DNA of 64,000 nt from Bifidobacterium dentium JCM 1195 = DSM 20436 (GCF_001042595.1 NZ_AP012326.1:496001-560000), one strand, 5' to 3'; shown: positions 6,641-15,290, counted from the stretch's first letter. Translations and numbers: made by a program. The notes: generated from the letters alone by a model not told the origin.

Positions 6641-7840
6641 ATGACAAGTTTTGCAGATCTCACCACCATCGGCGTTGGCGGGCCCATCGCCATCTTCCTT
6701 GAACCCACTTCGCGTGTCGGCGTCATCGAAGCCGTTGAAGATGCGGATGCCAAGGGACTGCCGTTATGCGTAATCGGCGGCGGCTCCAACATGCTGGTGG
6801 CCGACACGCCGTTCAACGGTGTGGTCGTTCGCGACGCACGCCGCAGCATCAACGTGCTCGACGAAGCCGCTCCGGTGGAGAACGGCGAGAGAATCGTACA
6901 CGTCAATGCCGAAGCCGGCTGCAACTGGGACGATTTCGTGGATTTCTGCGTCGAACTCGGTCTGGAAGGCGTGGAGGGGCTGTCCGGAATCCCTGGAACC
7001 GTTGGCGCATCGGTGGTGCAGAACATCGGAGCCTATGGCCAGGAGGTCGGTTCCAGCGTGCGCAGCGTGGAGGTCTGGGACCGCAAGGAGAAACGTACCT
7101 GCGACCTCACCGCCGAAGATCTGCGCTTCGGCTACCGCATGAGTGCACTTAAGGCCAGCATGTATGCGGCTCCGGCTACGCCGGCCGACGAATTCTTCCC
7201 GACCCCCCGATATGTGGTGCTTTCCGTCACCTTCGCCCTGCACCATAGCGATACCGGAGTGGTCGGCTATGGTCAGCTCGCCAAGGCGCTTGGCGTCGAG
7301 GTCGGTGATCGTATGAATACCAAGGATATCCGCAACGCCGTGCTTGCGGTGCGTGCCGCCAAGGGCATGCTGGAGGATTCCCACCGCTACCTTGCCGAAC
7401 CCATGCGCGGTACCAAGAAGGCCGGGCTGGTCGCCATCGCGCATGACGCGCAACGTACCCAGGCCGGCAATGACGAGCTGGATTTCAATCGCCATAGCTG
7501 CGGCAGTTTCTTCATGAACCCGATTCTGACGATCGAGCAGGCGGCCGCCCTTCCCGAAGATGCGCCTCGTTTCGACGCGACCCTGCCGGACGGCGAGCCG
7601 AGCGTCAAGACCTCCGCCGCATGGCTCATCGATCACGCCGGATTCCACAAGGGCTTCAAAACCGCCGCGACCGCGACCGCTGGCCTGTCCACGTTGCACA
7701 CGCTGGCGCTGACCAATCGGGGTGGCGCCAGCGCGGCCGACATCGCCGACCTCGCCAAAACCGTGCAGGATGGCGTCGAAGCGGCTTACGGCATCCGCTT
7801 GGTACCCGAACCGGTCGTCATCGGCATGGATCTCAAGTGA
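6641..7840 (+). CDS. murB: UDP-N-acetylenolpyruvoylglucosamine reductase MurB
   Basis: A 399-aa FAD enzyme that reduces UDP-GlcNAc-enolpyruvate to UDP-MurNAc with NADPH, the second committed step of peptidoglycan synthesis in the cytosol. 'LTTIGVGGPIAIF' opens the FAD domain. 'CVIGGGSNMLVADTPFNGVVVR' is the flavin-binding segment, 'GLSGIPGTVGASVVQNIGAYGQEV' holds catalytic residues, and 'HSCGSFFMNPIL' carries the proton-donor Ser. It is longer than E. coli MurB, as in other actinobacteria. I choose ATG 6641. GGAG is 4 nt upstream, but TATTCT ends 8 nt upstream, so a leaderless transcript is an alternative. In many actinobacteria a MaoC-like dehydratase separates rpmG and murB; it is absent here. 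Confidence 0.94.
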   Translation: MTSFADLTTIGVGGPIAIFLEPTSRVGVIEAVEDADAKGLPLCVIGGGSNMLVADTPFNGVVVRDARRSINVLDEAAPVENGERIVHVNAEAGCNWDDFVDFCVELGLEGVEGLSGIPGTVGASVVQNIGAYGQEVGSSVRSVEVWDRKEKRTCDLTAEDLRFGYRMSALKASMYAAPATPADEFFPTPRYVVLSVTFALHHSDTGVVGYGQLAKALGVEVGDRMNTKDIRNAVLAVRAAKGMLEDSHRYLAEPMRGTKKAGLVAIAHDAQRTQAGNDELDFNRHSCGSFFMNPILTIEQAAALPEDAPRFDATLPDGEPSVKTSAAWLIDHAGFHKGFKTAATATAGLSTLHTLALTNRGGASAADIADLAKTVQDGVEAAYGIRLVPEPVVIGMDLK

Positions 7841-7884
7841 CGCCAATGTGACGGTATCGTTCTATACTTGCCCCTTGTCGAGAG

Positions 7885-7903
7885 CGGCCGGAATGACCGG
7901 CCG
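7885..7903 (+). other. GC hairpin in the leader of the permease gene
   Basis: CGGCCGG (7885-7891), AATGA and CCGGCCG (7897-7903) form a perfect 7-bp hairpin, 20 nt before the GTG start. A TATACT box lies upstream at 7863-7868. It may be the murB terminator remnant or a 5'-end stabiliser; there is no T-tract. Confidence 0.35.
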
Positions 7904-7923
7904 TATGGAGGAAGGGGATTGCG

Positions 7924-9423
7924 GTGAACGTATTCCGTAAGAAATCCGTCGAGCAAACCATTGCGGAAACAGGCGAGTCGGGGCGTTCCCTCAAACGTGA
8001 CCTCACTTGGTGGGATTTGGCCATCATGGGCGTGGCCGTGGCCGTCGGAGCGGGCATCTTCTCCATCGGAGCCCAGGCTGCGGCTTTCCACGCCGGACCG
8101 GCCGTGATCATCAGCTTCCTGATCGCGGGCATCGTGTGCGGTGCGGCCGTAATGTGCTACGCCGAATTCGCATCGATGATTCCGGTGGCAGGTTCCGCCT
8201 ACACCTTCACCTATACCACGGTGGGTGAGATCATCGCGTGGGTGATCGGTTGGGATCTGATTCTGGAAATGCTCATGGCGGGCTCCGTCGTCTCCAAATA
8301 CTGGGGCGTGTACCTGAATGACTTCTTCCGGTTGATCGGCTGGAACATCAATACCAACATCGCCATCGGATCGTTCAACTTCGACGTGGCGCCGCTGATC
8401 ATCGTAGCCTTCTTCACCGCGCTGCTCGTGCTCGGCACCAAGATCGGCGCCCGCGTGGATGGGGCGCTGACCGTGCTGAAGATCGCCATCGTACTGTTTG
8501 TGGTGGTCGTCGGATTCTTCTATATCAAGGCCGACAACTTCACTCCGTTCATCCCGCCGAGCGAGCCCGCCGCATCCTCTGATTCCGGCGTGAGCGCCGT
8601 GATGAACCAGCCGTTGTGGCAGTGGGCCACCGGCATGACCCCGAGCATCTATGGCGTGGCCGGCATCATTTCCGGCGCGGCGCTCGTGTTCTTCGCCTTC
8701 CTCGGTTTCGACGTGGTCGCCACCACGTCCGAAGAGGCCATTAACCCGAAACGAAACGTACCGTTGGGCATCGGCGTGGGCATGGGCCTGATCATCGTGC
8801 TGTACACGCTCGTCGCCATCGTCACCACAGGCATGGTCTCCTATAAGGATCTCGCCAAGCAGGCGAGTCCGTCGCTGGCCACCGCCTTCGAAATGGTCGG
8901 TGCCAACTGGGCCGCCAAAATCATCAGCTTCGGCATCGTGATCGGTCTGGCCACCGTGGTGATGGTGCTGCTGCTGGGGCTTACGCGCGTGGTGTTCGCC
9001 ATGAGCCGTGACGGCTTGCTGCCGCGTGGATTGAGCCATACCGGCAAGCATGGCACTCCGGTCCGTCTGCAGGTCATCGTGGGCGTGGTCATGGCACTGA
9101 TCGCCGCATGCTCCGACGTCGACGTGCTTGCCGACATGGTGAATATCGGCACGTTGTCGGCGTTTACGCTGGTCGCGATTTCCGTTCCGATCATGCGCAG
9201 AAAGCGTCCCGATCTGAAACGTACGTTCAGGATGCCCGGCAATCCGTGGATTCCGATTCTCATTGCACTCGCCAATGTGTGGCTGATGCTCAACCTGAGT
9301 GTGCTCACCTGGATCCGTTTCGTGGTATGGCTTCTGGTCGGTTTCGCCATCTATTTCGGCTACGGCTACCGTCATGCCTGTCTCGGCACCGGCGAATTGG
9401 ATGTTGCCCGAGAGCAAGAGTAG
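7924..9423 (+). CDS. amino acid permease, APC superfamily
   Basis: A 499-aa polytopic protein with about 12-14 TM helices. The N-terminus 'RSLKRDLTWWDLAIMGVAVAVGAGIFSIGAQAA' contains the APC consensus of TM1 (GxGIF), where the substrate carboxylate binds. 'FFAFLGFDVVATTSEEAINPKRNVPLGI' is the family's conserved TM6-loop, and 'LLGLTRVVFAMSRDGLLPRGLSHTGKHGTPV' is typical of cationic amino acid transporters (YfnA/CAT group). An H+-coupled importer of a cationic or neutral amino acid is likely; the exact substrate is unknown. The GTG start has GAGGAAGGGG 6-15 nt upstream. It is monocistronic; ferredoxin follows by 32 bp with its own strong ribosome site. Confidence 0.87.
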   Translation: MNVFRKKSVEQTIAETGESGRSLKRDLTWWDLAIMGVAVAVGAGIFSIGAQAAAFHAGPAVIISFLIAGIVCGAAVMCYAEFASMIPVAGSAYTFTYTTVGEIIAWVIGWDLILEMLMAGSVVSKYWGVYLNDFFRLIGWNINTNIAIGSFNFDVAPLIIVAFFTALLVLGTKIGARVDGALTVLKIAIVLFVVVVGFFYIKADNFTPFIPPSEPAASSDSGVSAVMNQPLWQWATGMTPSIYGVAGIISGAALVFFAFLGFDVVATTSEEAINPKRNVPLGIGVGMGLIIVLYTLVAIVTTGMVSYKDLAKQASPSLATAFEMVGANWAAKIISFGIVIGLATVVMVLLLGLTRVVFAMSRDGLLPRGLSHTGKHGTPVRLQVIVGVVMALIAACSDVDVLADMVNIGTLSAFTLVAISVPIMRRKRPDLKRTFRMPGNPWIPILIALANVWLMLNLSVLTWIRFVVWLLVGFAIYFGYGYRHACLGTGELDVAREQE

Positions 9424-9455
9424 TCTGGAACAGTCAAGTTTGTAAGGAGGTAACC

Positions 9456-9776
9456 ATGCCGTACGTGATCGCTCAGCCTTGCGTCGATGTCAAAGACAAG
9501 GCATGTGTGGATGAATGCCCGGTTGATTGCATCTATGAGGGTTCCCGCTCCCTGTACATCAATCCGAATGAGTGCGTGGATTGCGGCGCATGCGAGCCGG
9601 TGTGCCCGACCGAGGCCATTTTCTATGAGGATGATCTGCCCGACGAGTGGGCTTGGTACAAGGATGCCGCCGTCAGCTTCTTCGCCGAGGTCGGCGATCT
9701 GGGCGGCGCTTCCGCAGCGGGTCCGATCGGTAAGGATCCCGAACAGGTGGCGGCACTGCCCCCTCAGAATCAGTGA
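9456..9776 (+). CDS. fdxA: seven-iron ferredoxin (3Fe-4S + 4Fe-4S)
   Basis: A 106-aa ferredoxin. The first cluster motif is C9-x7-C17-x3-C21-P, as in a 3Fe-4S site; C25 is also near. The second is C40-x2-C43-x2-C46-x3-C50-P, a classical 4Fe-4S site. The C-terminal extension 'EWAWYKDAAVSFFAEVGDLGGASAAGPIG' is characteristic of actinobacterial FdxA. It carries low-potential electrons in the cytosol; partners in bifidobacteria could be pyruvate:ferredoxin-type or radical enzymes, not shown here. TAAGGAGG is 7 nt before ATG 9456. The following gene is dapC, the same pairing as in Mycobacterium and other actinobacteria. Confidence 0.95.
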   Translation: MPYVIAQPCVDVKDKACVDECPVDCIYEGSRSLYINPNECVDCGACEPVCPTEAIFYEDDLPDEWAWYKDAAVSFFAEVGDLGGASAAGPIGKDPEQVAALPPQNQ

Positions 9777-9803
9777 GACTTTCCGTCTCCATTTGCTTTG
9801 TCG

Positions 9804-9830
9804 AAGGCCGTCACGTCGAGTGGCGGCCTT
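9804..9830 (+). terminator. hairpin between fdxA and dapC
   Basis: A 10-bp stem with one G-T wobble (9804-9813 with 9821-9830) and a 7-nt loop, followed by TCGTCGT. The U-tract is poor, so it may only partly separate fdxA from dapC. Confidence 0.55.
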
Positions 9831-9883
9831 TCGTCGTATGCTGGAACGAGTATCGCAGCGCACTGACGTAAGGAGTTCCACGG

Positions 9884-11032
9884 ATGGGTTTTCATGAGTT
9901 TTCGTCACCGTACGATTGGTCACGGATCGCCTCCTTCAAACGTACGGCGAAGGCCGCATTCGGTGGCATGGTCGACTTGTCCGTAGGCTCGCCGGTCGAC
10001 CCGGTGCCGGATTCGGTGCGCAAGGCGCTTGGTGCGGCTTCAAACGATCCGAACGCCTACGGATACCCGGTCACCGCCGGCACCGCCGATCTGCGTTCCG
10101 CCATCGCCGAATGGTTCGCGGCGGCGCGCAATGTCGATCTGACGGCGATTGATGCGGACGTGGTGCCGACCGTCGGCTCCAAGGAGGGGGTGGCGCTGAT
10201 GGCCTCCCTGCTGCACTTGGGTGCGGGTGACGTGGTGGTGCAGCCGAAGGTCTCCTACCCGACTTATGAGATCGGCACCCAGTTGGCCGGTGCCAAAGTG
10301 CTCAAGGTCGATGACGTGGCCGATGTGGAATCCTGGAAGGATGTGCCGGGCGTCAAGGCCATATGGGTGAACTCGCCATGCAATCCGACCGGTGCGGTGC
10401 TCGCCGCCGAGCAGATGGCCGCAATCGTGGCGGCCGCGCGTGGCATCGGGGCCGTGGTGCTTTCCGACGAATGCTATGCGTTGATGCAGTGGGGAAACGT
10501 GGACGTCGAAGCGGATGCGGACACTCTCGCATCCACGCCATGCGCCCTGCGCCCGGATGTGTGCGGCGGCTCCGCGCAAGGCGTGCTTGTGTTGTATTCC
10601 TTGAGCAAGCAGTCCAATATGGCCGGCTATCGTACGGCGTTCATTGCCGGTGACAAGTCGTTGATCGTACCGATGACCGCGTATCGCAAGCAGATCGGGC
10701 AGATCATTCCCGGACCGGTACAGGCCGCCATGGCCGTGGGACTTCGCGATCTGGAGTCGGTCAAAGCGCAGCGCAAACGGTATGCGAATCGTCTCGGCAT
10801 ATTGGTGAGTGCGTTGCGCGCCTACGGGTACTGCACCGATATGCCCGACGGGGCCTTGTACGTGTGGGTGAAGGCCAAGTCCGGCGACTGTTGGAAAGAC
10901 ATGGAGCAACTTGCCCGGATCGGCATCATCGCGAGTCCCGGCGAATTCTATGGGGCTCCGGAATATTTGCGGTTCTCCGCCACCGCCGGTGACGCCGCCA
11001 TCGCTGACGCCGCCGAACGTCTGGCCCGCTAG
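9884..11032 (+). CDS. dapC: N-succinyldiaminopimelate aminotransferase-like PLP enzyme
   Basis: A 382-aa class I/II aminotransferase. Landmarks are 'YGYPVTAGTADLRSAIAEW', 'NSPCNPTGAVL' (PLP-phosphate/ring contacts), 'VLSDECYALMQW' (PLP Asp/Tyr), 'YSLSKQSNMAGYRTAF' with the Schiff-base Lys, and 'LRFSATAGD' with the carboxylate-binding Arg. Its linkage to a 7Fe ferredoxin is the standard actinobacterial context of DapC, which makes N-succinyl-LL-2,6-diaminopimelate on the way to lysine and peptidoglycan precursors. AAGGAG stands 10 nt before ATG 9884. The last four bases, CTAG, are shared with the stop of convergent dinB. Confidence 0.85.
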   Translation: MGFHEFSSPYDWSRIASFKRTAKAAFGGMVDLSVGSPVDPVPDSVRKALGAASNDPNAYGYPVTAGTADLRSAIAEWFAAARNVDLTAIDADVVPTVGSKEGVALMASLLHLGAGDVVVQPKVSYPTYEIGTQLAGAKVLKVDDVADVESWKDVPGVKAIWVNSPCNPTGAVLAAEQMAAIVAAARGIGAVVLSDECYALMQWGNVDVEADADTLASTPCALRPDVCGGSAQGVLVLYSLSKQSNMAGYRTAFIAGDKSLIVPMTAYRKQIGQIIPGPVQAAMAVGLRDLESVKAQRKRYANRLGILVSALRAYGYCTDMPDGALYVWVKAKSGDCWKDMEQLARIGIIASPGEFYGAPEYLRFSATAGDAAIADAAERLAR

Positions 11033-12321
11033 ATGCCGAAACTGGCGATGTCGTCGCCGTATTTGCGCCGGACCGCGTCCAGCGCCTGCTCGGCTCCACG
11101 CAGGCGTTCGGTTTTCGGCTCCTTCCTGCGGGCGTCGCAATCCTGCGCCGTGTCTTCTTCCTCCAGCAGGTCCTCCAGCGACGGCTGAATGATGGCGGAA
11201 CCGGCTTCGACCAGTCCGCTGGCGCTCATGCCGGCCAAACGTATCGGACGGGGCAACGAAATCGCATGCGCCGAGCCGGACTCCATGCCCATCATCCGCA
11301 ACAGCAGGTCGACGCATTGCGGATACAGCATGCTCGCCGTATCCGTCGGCCGTTCCATGGTGCGTCCCTTCGTGGCGTAGCTCAAATCCGGAAAGCGCAG
11401 CTTCACCATCACCTTGCGTGCCATCAGTCCTCGCCGACGCAACGTGCTCGCCACCTCATCGCAGCAATGCCGCAACATCGAACATACCTGCCGCATATCC
11501 TGCGTATCCGTGTCGAACGTACGCTCCGAGCCTATCGACTTTTCCGGTGTGTACGGCGTGACCGGGCGGTCATCCAAACCATGTGACGCCATATACAGCC
11601 CGTGCGCGGCAATCGTCGAACCCGTGGCCTCGGCCAAGGTCGTTTCATCCATCCTCGCCACATCGGCAACCGAATTGATGCCCCACGTACGTAGCCGTCG
11701 TTCGAGTGATGGCCCGATACCCGGAATGCCACGCAGCGGCATCATCTGCACGAATTCGGCATGCCGGGCCAGGGGAATCATCAGCATGCCGTTCGGTTTG
11801 GCGTTCGTCGACGCCATTTTCGCAACCAGTTTGTTCGCCGCGATACCGACGGAACAGGTCACGTGGTAGCGTGCGGCGACCTGTTCGCGAATCCACGCGC
11901 CGATTGCGGAAGCAGTGCGCCAGCGTAGCAGTGCGCCGGAAACGTCCATATAGCATTCATCCACCGACACCTGTTCGATCCGATCGGTGATTCGACTGAA
12001 CACCTCGGTGAAGATGCGTCGTGACATCGCGCGGTAATACTGCATGTCGACCGGCAGAAAAATGCCGTTCGGACACAATTGATGCGCTCGCGAGCTCGCC
12101 ATGGCCGAATTGATGCCGCATGCGCGCGCCTCATAGCTGGCCGCCGACACCACCGACCGGTTGCCGGTGCCGATGATGACCGGCTTGCCCGTATATTCCG
12201 GGTGCCGTGCCACTTCCAGTGAGGCGTAGAAGGCGTCCATGTCGATATGTAGCACCGTACAGCCGGTCTCATCGTGACCCCAGTCACGTTTGGCTGCTGC
12301 GATTCGTGGTGCCGTGCTCAT
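11029..12321 (-). CDS. dinB: DNA polymerase IV (Y-family, translesion)
   Basis: A 430-aa Y-family polymerase. 'LHIDMDAFYASLEV' carries the first metal-binding Asp and the steric-gate aromatic. 'YEARACGINSAM' follows, 'VEQVSVDECYMDVS' holds the SxDE metal residues, and 'LRGIPGIGPSLERRL' is the helix-hairpin-helix. It performs error-prone synthesis past lesions. No clear beta-clamp peptide is evident at the C-terminus. I choose ATG 12321 (MSTAPRIAAAKRDWG). ATG 12372 is in frame, but would place a LexA-like box at 12353-12368 inside the gene. The stop codon overlaps that of dapC. The divergent transporter begins 120 bp away. Confidence 0.92.
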   Translation of the reverse strand: MSTAPRIAAAKRDWGHDETGCTVLHIDMDAFYASLEVARHPEYTGKPVIIGTGNRSVVSAASYEARACGINSAMASSRAHQLCPNGIFLPVDMQYYRAMSRRIFTEVFSRITDRIEQVSVDECYMDVSGALLRWRTASAIGAWIREQVAARYHVTCSVGIAANKLVAKMASTNAKPNGMLMIPLARHAEFVQMMPLRGIPGIGPSLERRLRTWGINSVADVARMDETTLAEATGSTIAAHGLYMASHGLDDRPVTPYTPEKSIGSERTFDTDTQDMRQVCSMLRHCCDEVASTLRRRGLMARKVMVKLRFPDLSYATKGRTMERPTDTASMLYPQCVDLLLRMMGMESGSAHAISLPRPIRLAGMSASGLVEAGSAIIQPSLEDLLEEEDTAQDCDARRKEPKTERLRGAEQALDAVRRKYGDDIASFGI

Positions 12322-12352
12322 GGTTCCATGATAGGCGATTTCCGCCGCTGAT

Positions 12353-12368
12353 TGAAACAGATGTTCGA
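12353..12368 (-). promoter_or_regulatory. near-consensus LexA (SOS) box upstream of dinB
   Basis: TGAAACAGATGTTCGA resembles the Gram-positive/actinobacterial LexA operator (TCGAAC-N4-GTTCGA): the right half is perfect and the left half has 4 of 6 bases. It lies 32-47 nt before the chosen dinB start, a normal distance. An overlapping palindrome ATGTTCGAACAT (12361-12372) is part of the same patch. Confidence 0.45.
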
Positions 12369-12441
12369 ACATGGTGTGATCGTCACATCGTGTTGCGTTG
12401 CGTGTCGTTGTTCGGCTGTTCCGTGAGTACGCTGGTGCCTC

Positions 12442-13374
12442 GTGAAGAGAGTCATCATGACGGCGCTGAACCGTCTGCCGATCGTCGTCATCGCCATTTG
12501 CGAAGCGGTGATGATCTATACCGCCACCGGCGTGGCCAAAGTGGCGTTCACCCAATTGGACGCAGTGTACGCCGCATGGTACCGCGTCGGTTTCATGGCC
12601 CTGATGCTACTGGCATGGCGTAAGCCTTGGAAGGCCGACAGACGCGATTCATTGCCGGGAACCCGCAGGGACTGGACCCTGCTGGCGGGTTTCGGCGCGG
12701 CTTTGGTGTTGATGAACACCATGTATTATGTGGCGATCAGCAATATGGATATCGGCATCGCCACCGCCATCGAATTCATCGGACCTCTTGGCGTGGCCGT
12801 CATCACCGGGCATAGTTGGCGCGAGCGCGTCGGCATCGGCATTGCGGCCTGTGGCGTGGTGCTGCTGGCCGGCATCTCGCTTGGCGGCGAGAACGGCGGC
12901 AGCTTCCTGATCGGCCTGATCGCCATTCTGATCGGCGGTTCCATGTGGGGCTGCTATATCGTGCTCGGAGGCAAAGTCGCGACCAAGGGTCATCCAATCG
13001 ACATGCTGTGCTGGGGTACCGTGCTTGGTTGGCTGATGCAGTCGGTGTTCCTGGCTCCGGGCGCCATCGCCCATCTGGCAAGGCCCAAGGCCGACGCGAC
13101 CTGGGTGCACGCCTCGTGGGGCGTTGCGGCGTTGCTGGCATTGCTGTTCCTGGTGTCGCTGTTCGGTTCGTTCCTGCCGTATCTGACCGATCAGGTGGTG
13201 ATGCGACGCATTCCGTCCGCACGCTATTCCGTGGTGCAGTCCATCAATCCCGCCATGGCCACGTTCATCGCCCTCGCTTTCGGTGAGGTCCCGACATTGG
13301 GGGAGTGTGCAGGCATCGCATTGGTGATTGTGGCGGTGATCGTCACGTTCTCCGGAGATGAGAATCCCGCGTAG
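12442..13374 (+). CDS. EamA/DMT-family transporter (RhtA-like exporter)
   Basis: A 310-aa protein with ten predicted TM helices in two EamA halves. The 'GVAKVAFTQLDAVYAAWYRVGFMALML' segment and 'NTMYYVAISNMDIGIATAIEFIGPLGVAV' are typical of the RhtA/YdcZ group, which exports threonine, homoserine or other metabolites. The second half contains 'SLFGSFLPYLTDQVVMRRIPSARYSVVQSINPAMATFIALAFGEVPT'-type motifs (here in fragments), the repeated EamA signature. Substrate unknown. The start is GTG 12442 or ATG 12457. TACGCT (12428-12433) sits 8 nt before the GTG with no Shine-Dalgarno, favouring a leaderless GTG start. Monocistronic and divergent from dinB. Confidence 0.85.
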   Translation: MKRVIMTALNRLPIVVIAICEAVMIYTATGVAKVAFTQLDAVYAAWYRVGFMALMLLAWRKPWKADRRDSLPGTRRDWTLLAGFGAALVLMNTMYYVAISNMDIGIATAIEFIGPLGVAVITGHSWRERVGIGIAACGVVLLAGISLGGENGGSFLIGLIAILIGGSMWGCYIVLGGKVATKGHPIDMLCWGTVLGWLMQSVFLAPGAIAHLARPKADATWVHASWGVAALLALLFLVSLFGSFLPYLTDQVVMRRIPSARYSVVQSINPAMATFIALAFGEVPTLGECAGIALVIVAVIVTFSGDENPA

Positions 13375-13555
13375 AGGCCGGGTCGTCAGATGGTCGCGGG
13401 CCAATTTTTCGTGCCGATGTGGTGTCAGTGTGCGTCTCGTGTCGTGCGAAATCACGCCAACGGCTTACGATTTTTCCGGTTTCTGGTGTTTTGCCTCCAG
13501 ATAGATGCTATAGTTACATGCTGTTGCGTCGTGACAACGTCACAGTCACAACAGT

Positions 13556-13643
13556 GGAGTCATGCCTGAGTGGCCGATAGGGGCACCCTGCTAAGGTGTT
13601 AGTCGTGTTTAGCGGCTCGAGGGTTCGAATCCCTCTGACTCCG
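13556..13643 (+). tRNA. tRNA-Ser (GCT)
   Basis: An 88-nt class II tRNA. The acceptor GGAGTCA (13556-13562) pairs with TGACTCC (13636-13642). The anticodon GCT (13590-13592) is in loop CTGCTAA, with the long variable arm typical of tRNA-Ser. A TATAGT box at 13509-13514 could be its -10. CCA is not encoded. Confidence 0.95.
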
Positions 13644-13649
13644 CGATGA

Positions 13650-13681
13650 GGGTTTTCGGAGCAATCCGGAAGCCCTTTTTT
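13650..13681 (+). terminator. terminator of tRNA-Ser (GCT)
   Basis: An 11-bp stem with two G-U wobbles (13650-13660 with 13665-13675), loop GCAA and six T (13676-13681), 6 bp after the tRNA. Confidence 0.9.
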
Positions 13682-13798
13682 CATGCCAAAACGGCGGAAT
13701 ATCAACGTTTTCAGGCTATGGAACGCAAGTGGTGACCGTCCGTCGCATTCCACCGAAGTCAACGTTTCAGGTACCCCAACACCGCGGTTCGCCGCGCT

Positions 13799-13832
13799 TT
13801 TCGATATTCTTGAACAAGAGAGAATATCGAAG
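13799..13832. repeat. perfect palindrome upstream of capA
   Basis: TCGATATTCT (13801-13810) and AGAATATCGA (13821-13830) are exact inverted repeats around a 10-nt loop, extended by T-A and T-G pairs outside. It ends 18 bp before the capA start and abuts its ribosome site. It could be an operator or a 5'-leader hairpin. Confidence 0.7.
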
Positions 13833-13847
13833 AAGAAGGGTACGGCC

Positions 13848-15212
13848 ATGCGTATCAGAAAAGATGCCTTGCATGCATCCAATCCGGAATTGCTGACAGC
13901 CGGCAGGCGCAGGATCGCAATGGTTGCGGCAATCATCATCGCCGTGCTGGCGGTCGGAGGGTGGTTCGTAGTACAGCAGGTGCGCTCGCAGGAGACGACT
14001 CATGTGGCGGATCCGGCAACGACGTCCACGAGGCAATCGCAGGCAAAGGCGACGGCGAAGCAGACCGAGGCGACGGAACATCACGGCAACTCCCCGGATT
14101 GCCCGGATACGGACTGCATCGCCATGCTCGTCAACGGCGACCTGCTGTTCCATGAGGGGCTGTGGAATAATTTTGCGAGTGCCAACACCGCGGCCACCGA
14201 TGGCACGGCCTTCGATTTCACCAGCCTGTTTGAGCCGATGCGTAAATATATCGATGCCTCCGACATCGCGGTGTGCGAGTTTGAGACCCCGATCGCCCAA
14301 CGCGGCGGTCCGTATACCGGCTATCCGGTGTTCAACATTCCGCCGGAGGTCGCCGATGCCGCCAAGAACGTCGGCTATCGTGCCTGCACGCATGCGTCGA
14401 ACCATTCATGGGACCAGGGTGCTGATGGCATCTCGCGCCTGTGGGACACCTTGGAGGCCGACGGCATCGCGCAGACCGGCTCTTACAAGACCGAAGAGGA
14501 TTCCACCAAGCCGCTCGTCATCGACTCGCCGACCGGTGGCGGCAAACTCGGCCTGATCTCGGGAACGGTGTCGTTGAATGCGCAGACTCCTGATTTCGAT
14601 TGGCGTGTCGATCGGTTGCGTGAGGCGAGCGATCCCAATCATCAGGCCGATATCGACAAAGCCGTGGCCAAGGCGAAGGCCGCGCGCGAACAGGGAGCCG
14701 ACGTGGTGGCCATCGCCATGCACTCGGTGCAGGAGTATCTGGATTATGCCGATTCGTGGCAACAGTCCGAAGCGCATGAACTGGCCGATACCGGTGCGTT
14801 CGACGTGATCTACGGCGCCGGATGCCACTGCGCGCAGCCCATCGAGAACTACAACGGCACCTGGATTATCTACGGCCTGGGCAATGCGGTGACCGTGACC
14901 TCCTACATTCCCGGCAACGAGGTCAACAATCAGGGTGTGACCGCCCGCGTGCAGTTCGCCGGCAAGAAAGGCGTGGCCGGTTCCTGGCGCGTCAGCCGCA
15001 TCGACTGGATTCCGACCGCCAACATGCGGCAGGGGCAGTACCAGTGGTGCTCGCTCGCCAGCGACCATCCCGACGGCACATGCTGGAACGACGCCGAGGA
15101 TGCGAACCAACGGCAACGCATATGGAACGTCATCTACTCCATGGGAGCCGACCAGAACGTTGTACGGGAATGGAACATCACCACGGAGCAGACGACTTCT
15201 TCCGGGAAATAG
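13848..15212 (+). CDS. CapA-family (poly-gamma-glutamate synthesis type) metallophosphatase-like protein
   Basis: 454 aa from ATG 13848, with AAGAAGGG upstream. The N-terminus has one TM helix (about residues 24-43) and then a low-complexity Thr/Gln/Ala linker, so the domain lies outside the membrane. The CapA domain shows 'MLVNGDLLFHEGLW' (metal GD motif), 'CTHASNHSWDQGADGI' (NH motif), 'VAIAMHSVQEY' and 'YGAGCHCAQPIENYNGTWIIYGLGN' (GCH/GN motif). CapA/PgsA proteins help export or assemble poly-gamma-glutamate, and the fold is calcineurin-like. There are no CapB/CapC partners here, so the true role in bifidobacteria is unknown; a cell-envelope phosphodiesterase is possible. An in-frame extension back to 13683 would run through the palindrome and is unlikely. 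Confidence 0.82.
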   Translation: MRIRKDALHASNPELLTAGRRRIAMVAAIIIAVLAVGGWFVVQQVRSQETTHVADPATTSTRQSQAKATAKQTEATEHHGNSPDCPDTDCIAMLVNGDLLFHEGLWNNFASANTAATDGTAFDFTSLFEPMRKYIDASDIAVCEFETPIAQRGGPYTGYPVFNIPPEVADAAKNVGYRACTHASNHSWDQGADGISRLWDTLEADGIAQTGSYKTEEDSTKPLVIDSPTGGGKLGLISGTVSLNAQTPDFDWRVDRLREASDPNHQADIDKAVAKAKAAREQGADVVAIAMHSVQEYLDYADSWQQSEAHELADTGAFDVIYGAGCHCAQPIENYNGTWIIYGLGNAVTVTSYIPGNEVNNQGVTARVQFAGKKGVAGSWRVSRIDWIPTANMRQGQYQWCSLASDHPDGTCWNDAEDANQRQRIWNVIYSMGADQNVVREWNITTEQTTSSGK

Positions 15213-15290
15213 CATTGTGACAGAATATGCCACGTAATCGTAACGTCGTCATCGTAATGTCGCCGTAAGTTGCGTGGAAAGGAACCATAT

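Noticed and set aside
7786..9417. 543-codon minus-strand frame opposite the amino acid permease
   Set aside because: His/Asp-rich mirror of a membrane-protein gene; no start signal or homology pattern.
13491..13514. TTGCCT...TATAGT as promoter of tRNA-Ser (GCT)
   Set aside because: The spacer would be only 12 nt; the TATAGT alone may be the -10, without a recognisable -35.
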